From assembly GCA_949752795.1 (NCBI GenBank), contig OX457075.1, positions 2,852,001 to 2,916,000 of the forward strand: DNA of 64,000 nucleotides, read 5' to 3'. Below the pieces are notes generated by a model. It was not told the origin of the DNA. It saw nothing but the letters and a program-made list of their open reading frames with translations, and ran no database searches. This DNA is from Hyperoodon ampullatus. Its lineage: Eukaryota > Chordata > Mammalia > Artiodactyla > Ziphiidae. Shown here one piece after another: positions 57,640 to 64,000 of the stretch. The position numbers and the translations under genes were made by a program. The first letter of the stretch is position 1; the number at the start of each line of letters is the position of its first letter.

Positions 57640-57735
57640 CTTTTGTGTCCCTTGGTCTGTGCCAGGTGCTTCACTTAAGTCATGTGTTGGAACCCTCTCA
57701 GCAATTCCGTGGGGCAGATGTTATTTTAGGAATTT
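57640..57735 (-). repeat. MIR SINE, antisense, partial
   Basis: 'gtgccaggtgcttcacttaa' and 'ctcagcaattccgtggggca' are reversed MIR words. Confidence 0.6.
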
Positions 57736-58687
57736 AAATGTTTGTCCTTAAGCCCATGTGATATTTTGCAGTCCTTCTCAGGGCAAGGCCAGCTGGATGT
57801 TTCCCAAAAGCCCATCATTTTGGTAAATATACTCTGGCCCGAAGCCTGCGGCCTTGCAGCCTTGTAGACGCTTGGCCAGGTGTTTCAAACTGCCAGCATA
57901 TTCGTTCACAGCAAGAGAGAAAACTGCCCCACCAACAAGCATGAGCACCACAGGCCGTGGATATTCTCTCCTGTGTAGCCAGACTCACGTGGAAACTAAA
58001 CCATCGCAGCATCGTACAACCTTCCGGCTTCCATCTCCACGTTAGGAACCCCGCCTGAGCTTTGGACCACTCTCGGCCAGGTCAAACCCCCTGGCCCCGG
58101 GGCAGCGCTTGGAGGGAGGGCTGGTCCCTCTCCTTGCCCCCTCCATTTCTATTCTCCTTCTTCTCTGCCCCCCTCTGGCCCGGGGGCAGCCTTCATCCCC
58201 AGGCTCTCGTGCCCTCAGGCCTCCGGTCAGAGGCCAGCAGGAGGTGCCAGCAAGACAGATGAAAGGCAGGAAAAGCAGGGTATTCCCTCAAAATGCCCAC
58301 GGCAGGGCCATCAATTTGACAGCGGCTACTGGGCCCAGTGACGTCATACCCCCTCGGGCCTCTCATCGGCAGCGTGGTGCGAGCTCCCCGCTGTGCAAAG
58401 GCCCCAGATGCGTCACCAGCTCTGTGGGTTTGATTTTAGATCAGCGTAGCCCTGTCTTTGTCAATAATCCGTTTACTACACCCTCCTCAGTTAACCCTTC
58501 AAGCGCCATCGGACTTCTCCCAGGACCCAGGCGGATGCAACCTCACTACCAGTGTTTAACTGGAGATTCTCCATTGTCTGCAAGGTTAATCAGCTGGCCA
58601 ACTCTTCTACAGATCACGGGAGCTTTTCTACATCAGCGCTGACCCACAGAGCTTTCTGTGACAATGGAAATGCCCTTGATCTGCACT
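57736..58687. other. Unique sequence with CpGs and possible regulatory sites
   Basis: No transposon recognised. 58270-58640 carries about a dozen CpGs, a perfect CRE palindrome, a second CRE-like TGCGTCAC (58409-58416) and GGTTAATCAGCTGG (near 58584), a mix typical of regulatory DNA. A 177-codon frame (58109-58642) spans it, without recognisable domains. Confidence 0.4.
58339..58346. promoter_or_regulatory. Perfect CRE palindrome TGACGTCA
   Basis: The canonical eight-base site for CREB/ATF family dimers, unmethylated or not unknown. No TATA box is seen within 100 bases. Chance occurrence of an 8-mer in 64 kb is about one, lower given CpG depletion. Confidence 0.45.
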
Positions 58688-58818
58688 GTCCAACGTAATA
58701 GCCACTGGCCACGTGAGCACTTGAAATGTGACTAGTCAAACTGGGGAATGGTTTAATTTTATTCCATTTTAATTAATTTTAATTTAAATCACTACATGTG
58801 GCCACCATATTGGACAGC
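58688..58818. mobile_element. Small DNA transposon with inverted ends
   Basis: Left end 'cactgtccaacgtaatagcc' and right end whose reverse complement is 'gctgtccaatatggtggcc', typical of a common ancient mammalian MITE, here shortened internally ('cacttgaaatgtgactag' present, AT-rich centre). Confidence 0.75.
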
Positions 58819-59769
58819 CCACGGCTAGCTGCTCACTCAGTCAACTACTGCTGGCCTGGCAGTTATTTATTTGTCCTTCAGGTGACATATCTGTGTCTCA
58901 TCTCTTATGGAAGCAGTTTTCCTAATTTCCAAGTTTTTGATGGGAAACTCACCATAGCCCCCAGAACTTATAACAACATTACCCGAAAGTTTAAACAATG
59001 CGGTGAAGCGGGCTGTGCTCTAGTAGTTGTGAGACCCTGGCCCTCCTGCAGGCGGGGATGTGGAGCAGTGTGACACAGGACCTGCTTCCTGGCGTCCCCA
59101 TTTCTGCCTTGTTTCCACTGGGGAAGTGCAACAAAATTCCCCCTTTATCCAAATAGGAAGGAATTTAGCAAATGGATAATAACATAGCAATAGGGAGTAA
59201 GTTCAGGGGGAGGAGGGACTTCCTGACGGGGGACGGGGGAGGGGCACCGGGCACGCCCAGGCCAGGCTCTGTCCCCTGTCCCGGAGCCTGCTGCCCGCAG
59301 GAAGCATGCAATCTGCCCTCTCCTCCGCCAGGAGACCTTTCAGGGCAGGCAGGCAGATGGAGCAGGGGAGGGGGTGTCTGGTTCTGGAGCTCAGTGTCAG
59401 AAAGCCTGCTTCAAGCAGACGTAGACTAAGCCTGGCACTTATCCGTGATCAGGGATTAAGACTGGTTCTCCCGTCTGCTTTACTCTTGTCTTATTTCTGA
59501 AATGGCTCGGAACGTGGAAAGGAAAGAGAGGTGTTATTTCAGGACTCCTCAAACACTTCAATTTAAGAGTCGGGTCAATATTTTGCGATGATGGCTGTGC
59601 CATCTGACGCGGCAGGGAGAGCTAGCAAAGGAATGATGCAGCCCCAGGAAGGGGCTCCATGAAAGGAAGTGTGTGCAGGAAATACAGGCGCAGGACAATA
59701 AGGCGAGACTTACCATCCTGGGTCTGAATCAAACTTTGTTTTGGTGGTTACTTTATCAGTTGGGTACAC
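58819..59769. other. Unique sequence, nothing recognised
   Basis: GC-rich at 59200-59420, otherwise ordinary. No gene called. Confidence 0.4.
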
Positions 59770-59880
59770 AGCTCCAGGACGGAAGGCACTATGTTTTGTT
59801 CACTGTCGAATCTTCAGCACTTAGAGGTGCCTGCACATAGTAGTTGCTCAATAAACATTTTTTTGATGAATACATGAAAC
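59770..59880 (+). repeat. L2 LINE 3' end
   Basis: 'gacggaaggcactatgtttt', 'cacatagtagttgctcaata' and 'ttgatgaatacatgaa' are the L2 terminus. Confidence 0.75.
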
Positions 59881-59909
59881 ACGATTGCCAGTGGTAGTAG
59901 CAACATAGA

Positions 59910-60020
59910 CTCCTTTTACAGGTGAATACCTGAGGCCAAGGGAACTCGATGACTCAAGGAGAAACTGCCAATTCGTGGCGGACCCCAGGCTCCCAGGCTC
60001 CCACGCCACTGCTCTTTCTC
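59910..60020 (-). repeat. MIR SINE, antisense
   Basis: 'cttttacaggtgaatacctg', 'gactcaaggagaaactgcc' and 'cccacgccactgctctttc' follow reversed MIR order. Confidence 0.6.
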
Positions 60021-62565
60021 CTCCTCCAGGCTGCCTCCCAACTCCAGGCTCTGGACGAATGATCTCACCTTTAAGCCAATTTATCTCAATGCTTTAGTCT
60101 CTAATTTTTCTGACTAAACAAAGCGGTTCCTCTCCCCAAACATGACTTGTTTACGCTTGTAAGGTCTGTTCACGCTGAGCGTCTGTGCACTCTTCCCACC
60201 ACTGAACCAAGCAGGGCCCTTTAAATCCCCATTCAGACCTGTTCCCCTCTGAGAACTCCTTCCTGATCTACTCACTGGCTCTAGTTGCACCGTGAAAGCT
60301 ATTACAGAAATATCCCTGTGAGCTGCAGTAGTGTCGCTAGAACCTTAGGTGGAAATGAAAGATATGGGTGTGGCCACCCAGCTCTCAGTCTATTTATCTG
60401 CCTCTGTCTACCTCCGTTCCCTCCCAAGACACAGGGTGGGACCCAACAGCTCTGGCTGTGCTCCCGAGACCCTAGCTCCCGGTCAGAAGTGACCAATCCA
60501 GGCGTGGATGGCTGACCCAACCTAAGCTTGTCGGATGTCTCTCCCAGAAACTAGAAACTTCGAGTTGAGAGACACGGAGCTCTGGGGGCGGGCGGTGGTC
60601 GGGGGAGGGCAGTGAGGCGAGGGTCCTGGCTGCTCACTTTCGTCCACAGCAATGTTCTAAAGAGAAATGCCACAGACGCAGCGGCCCAGCTTCCTGCAGC
60701 CTCCTGGTCCCTGTTGTTTCCGAGGCCTGGGTTTTCGCCCCTTCTTTGGATTCTCCACACCCCAGCATCCTTCCAGGATTTTCTCGCTTTTGCATTAGCC
60801 AGCGAGAGTGAGTTCCTATGAACTGCTATCAAGCTAAGACATAAGCCAGTCTCCTCGTTTTGAAGGTTGGAAAACTCGAGGCCTGGAGGCAGCTGCTTTC
60901 CCTTCTTGGGCAGGTCTGTCCTCTCTTCTTGCACTAGTTGGCACCTGTCTCTTTGCCGTCTCCCTCCTTGCCTACATCCCACCACCCGCCCTGGCGCGAG
61001 CTCGCGCACAGGCCACCGTGCACTCCTCCCGGCTAAGCCTGGGCTGCCCTTGGGCACATATGCTGCACCTCACTCCGCTCCCCCACTGCCGGGCCTGTTT
61101 CTCGAGGGAGGCAGCTTATACAACACGTTGCCTTTATGGCTGTTGCCCTTGCTGTCCCCACAACCATCCATCACCGGTCATCCTTCAAGGCCATTTGCTC
61201 ACTAGCTTCCGAGCTGAGATCCAGGAACGTGAAAAGCACTATTTAAGAACAAGACTCCATCACTGATCTGCATGAGTTTTGCCAGCCCCAAGAATTAACA
61301 GCCAAGTTCTGGGTTCCATAACAACAGACAGTAGTTGACACTTCCAGCTGGAAGATTTAGGTTTTTATTTGCAGCTCTGCTTTTTTGTAGGACTGTGGCT
61401 GAAGGACGGCATTATGTCGAGACCGCCCTCCTTTCAAGGCCACCTTCAAAGCCTCCAACTCTACCAAGGCTGGGGAGTGGGGCTCCAACACAGAAGGGAA
61501 TGAAACTTCCCTCTCTGTAAAAATAATAAAATAGAATAGATTAAAATATAAACTCTGACTACCTATTTATTTTACATTCTTCTGTGAGAAAGGTAGGATA
61601 TCTGTTCATCGGATTTAATGTCTTTCAGAAACTCACTCTGAGTTTTTTTTAAGAACCCTTTTTACAATAACTACTCCATTATATTCACAAAGATGGGTCA
61701 TTTAATTTGAACTTTAAAACAGAAATAGAAAAGGAGACTTGTGGTCCCTTGGGGAGTGAAGGAGAATATTTGTTTTCAAAATTAATTCTGAAGTTTTATC
61801 ATTCAAGTCTTGATTTTTAGTACCTAATGATAAGTTAGTACCTGTATATTTCCTGTGCAGTTCTGCAACAATATTTATTAGGTATTGCACTTACGGTGTC
61901 CCCAGCTATCTTGAGGTATCCTTAAGGAGTTTAAAATCTAGGCATAGAGACAAGACATTCACCTAAAACAATCAGATAACAACCTAAGGTAGATAGATTC
62001 GCATCCCATGGAGGTCAAGAAGCAGGAGATTTTTATATAAACCTGCTTATGATTTTCAGAGACCGGTTCCCTCTCAAAAGCATGATACTGATGGAATATT
62101 CCACAATCCAAATTATGAAGCACACTTTATGAAGGCAACACATTATGCAATGACTCTAAAAACTGACATGCTTCATTAATGACGTTTTTATTTAAATCAA
62201 AGAAGAATAATTCTCAAGCCATGTTTCATAACCACATAAATAACACCATTATTCAAGGAAGTTAGAAAAGTACAGAGATGCCTTAAAAATTATTTCCCTG
62301 TGTGATGTCAGTGGAAAAGCCAGTTAGACGGCTTCACTCCCAGACTCACTGGCCCGGAAAGCACAAGCTCAGCCAGATGCTCACGCTGTGACCCACTCAG
62401 GGTCATGTTTGCTGCCTCGTGGCAGGGAGGCTGGCGCTGCAGATTGATTAGTTCCCATGGATGCCAGGTGTACTTCAGATGGCAACACGGTTGACACAAA
62501 TTTAAGACGAATGTGGAATGTGACAAAGAAGACTCCCAATCTATGTTCATTCCAGGATGGAAGAA
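60021..62565. other. Unique sequence, 2.5 kb
   Basis: No transposon is clear by eye. 60540-61200 is GC-richer with an open antisense frame of 168 codons (61057-60551) that lacks recognisable domains. 61550-62320 is AT-rich and unrepeated, with AATTA/TAAT words. Either could hold conserved regulatory DNA. Confidence 0.35.
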
Positions 62566-62770
62566 CCTGTAATGGTTAAGGACACAAACTTAGGAGTCCA
62601 ATGGCCTGAGTTGGTTTCCCAAGTCTACCACTTTGAGCTGTGTGATCTTGGGCAAGTAACTTCTCTGCCTCAGTTTCCTCATTTGTAACGTGCAGATAAC
62701 AGAAGGTTTAACTATGAGACATGTGGTACCTGGCACACAGTAAACACGCAATCGATGTAAGCTGTTTTTT
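62566..62770 (+). repeat. MIR SINE
   Basis: A full-looking MIR: 'gtaatggttaaggacaca', 'tgatcttgggcaagtaactt', 'ctcagtttcctcatttgtaa' and 'cctggcacacagtaaacacg'. Confidence 0.85.
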
Positions 62771-64000
62771 CACTGAAGGCTATTTGAATTGTTTCGTAAA
62801 GAATACACTGGTCCACATGGGGCAGTGGTCTCTGGACCTTTCATCCCTTTTCTTCAGGACTACATCCAGTTGTATAAATCAGCTGGAGAAAAGGAAAGGT
62901 GAGGAATGACAGAGTCCGTGTGAGTATTCCCTGCATCCCCTTTACACATGACTTTTGTCCACTGGTGTTTACATTCTGTTGTCTACCCACACTACATGAT
63001 CCAGGACCACACCACCCGCAAGGTAGATAACCTCCAGGATGGAGCTAATAGACCGCAGTCATTGAGTCAATGTTTTCCATCTCAAAGTATGTGTATACAG
63101 AGGACAAAAGTAGAGCCAGGCAAGGAGAGAAGAGGGGGCAAGGGAGCCTGAGCAAGGTGAGGAAGGATGCCACCTCCCCAGTGCTTTGAGTGCTTAAATC
63201 AATCCTGTGACATCTCTCTGGCCAATGGGCCTTTTAGGAGAGTAGGTGGTGATCAGGACATTTACAGCCTGAGTGATATTTTTACCCAATTAATCCTGGT
63301 CTTCTGCTACGGGAGCCTCGTAGAAATCTACCTGGAATCTTTATCACGTCAACCTGGAGAACGGCATCCTTCCCCACTGTTCTGAAAACCCAAGGGCAGA
63401 AGCCTTGTCCTCTTGCTTTTTCACATCTTCCCCAACCTGGCACCGTGCTTCAGACGTGCTAGCACTCGGCACATAGTTTTTGACTGTTGGATCCTGAAAA
63501 CCTGTAACAGAATCATCCAAATAGTTCAGCTCCACATAGGAGCCCATGCATTTGCGCCCCTTCCCTTGGAAGGGCTGGGGGACATGCTGGGGAACAAGCA
63601 GTGCACTTGGGAAGGCTCTCCAAGTGTTGGAAACCCATCAGGGGATCTGGTCTCCAAAGCCTCATACGTCACCAGCCTCTTGCTAACCACCGCCATGCGA
63701 TGGGGCCTGGATCTGATGTCATTTGACTTTGGCAGATGGCAGAGTAGTTTTGAAATTCATCCAGGTGCCTCCTCAAAAGAAACGCCAGAAGGACCTTTAA
63801 TTCCTCCCAGACCCCTGTTTTTAGTGAGGCTCCAGCAAACTGCCATCGCTGATAAGTATAATTGGCCAGCCTGTGGATTTCAGATTGATTTAAGAATGAA
63901 AAAAAAAAAAAAGTTAAGTGATTATAAAAACACAGGTCTAGTCTGACTGACACAACTGAAATTTCTAGTCTTGAAATGTTCCACACTTGAACCTCAAACC
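62771..64000. other. Unique sequence to the window end
   Basis: No repeat firmly recognised apart from a weak L2-like bit near 63380-63480 ('gcagaagccttgtcctct'). A 177-codon + frame (63413-63946) ends in a Lys run encoded by an A stretch and shows no family features. Not called as a gene. Confidence 0.35.

Noticed and set aside
58109..58642. 177-codon open frame
   Set aside because: No recognisable protein, Pro/Ser/Arg-rich composition of GC-rich non-coding DNA; no splice or promoter support.
60551..61057. 168-codon antisense frame
   Set aside because: Overlaps two other sizeable frames; no motif or signal; composition bias alone explains it.
63413..63946. 177-codon open frame near the right end
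   Set aside because: No family features, and the end is a Lys run from an A stretch, as in retroposon or simple-repeat DNA.

Overview
This window is nuclear DNA from a mammal, and almost certainly from a cetacean, probably a toothed whale or dolphin. The diagnostic signal is a set of about 20 tRNA-Glu-derived SINEs of the CHR type (heads reading 'gggcttccctggtggcgc' or 'gggacttccctggtggtgc'). There are two recurring body types: a long one of about 300 bp ending in AAATAAATAA, and a short one of about 200 bp whose body carries 'gagccatggccgctgagcc' and ends in poly(A). The short type is, from memory, typical of delphinoid genomes. The L1 3' ends (cagcacagggagatcagctc...) are also of cetartiodactyl type. 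The species and chromosome cannot be read from the window.

I find no convincing protein-coding exon, tRNA, rRNA or CRISPR array. Long open frames are either parts of retrotransposons or chance frames in GC-rich or repeat DNA. The window reads as intergenic or deep intronic sequence built from layered transposons.

Layout. 1-0.7 kb: CpG-rich segment with a TATA-like box and a donor-like GTAAGC, possibly the edge of a CpG island promoter. 0.7-5.9 kb: L2 remnants, an MLT1 LTR, five SINEs and a degenerate telomere-like tract. 5.9-21.1 kb: a dense L1 block. A + strand L1 (5.9-9.8 kb) meets a - strand L1 (9.8-14.1 kb), followed by a - strand ORF2 scrap and a long + strand L1 (14.8-21.1 kb). Younger SINEs, an L1 3' end and a short mRNA 3'-end retrocopy are nested inside. 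21.5-23.4 kb: L2 split by an inactive mariner. 24.5-25.9 kb: decayed ERVL-type retrovirus, antisense. 26.4-33.4 kb: an antisense L2 split by a full-length but broken L1. 33.4-41 kb: L2, MaLR LTRs, MIRs, old L1 pieces and a 5 x 30 bp minisatellite. 41-46.6 kb: two short L1 3' ends and otherwise mostly unique, fairly GC-rich DNA. 46.7-49.4 kb: a young 5'-truncated L1 with 694 codons of ORF2 still open. 49.5-55.9 kb: MIR, MaLR, SINEs (two inserted serially at one site), a non-autonomous DNA transposon and a degenerate tandem repeat of about 0.4 kb period. 56-64 kb: a CA-rich microsatellite, L2, MIR and a small DNA transposon set in largely unique DNA, with a perfect CRE palindrome at 58.3 kb.

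What works together here is insertion machinery rather than a pathway. L1 enzymes mobilised the SINEs and the 3'-end retrocopy, as shown by target-site duplications and A tails, and the nesting gives a readable relative chronology. Family names come from recognition by eye; boundaries without a visible duplication are approximate to tens of bases.
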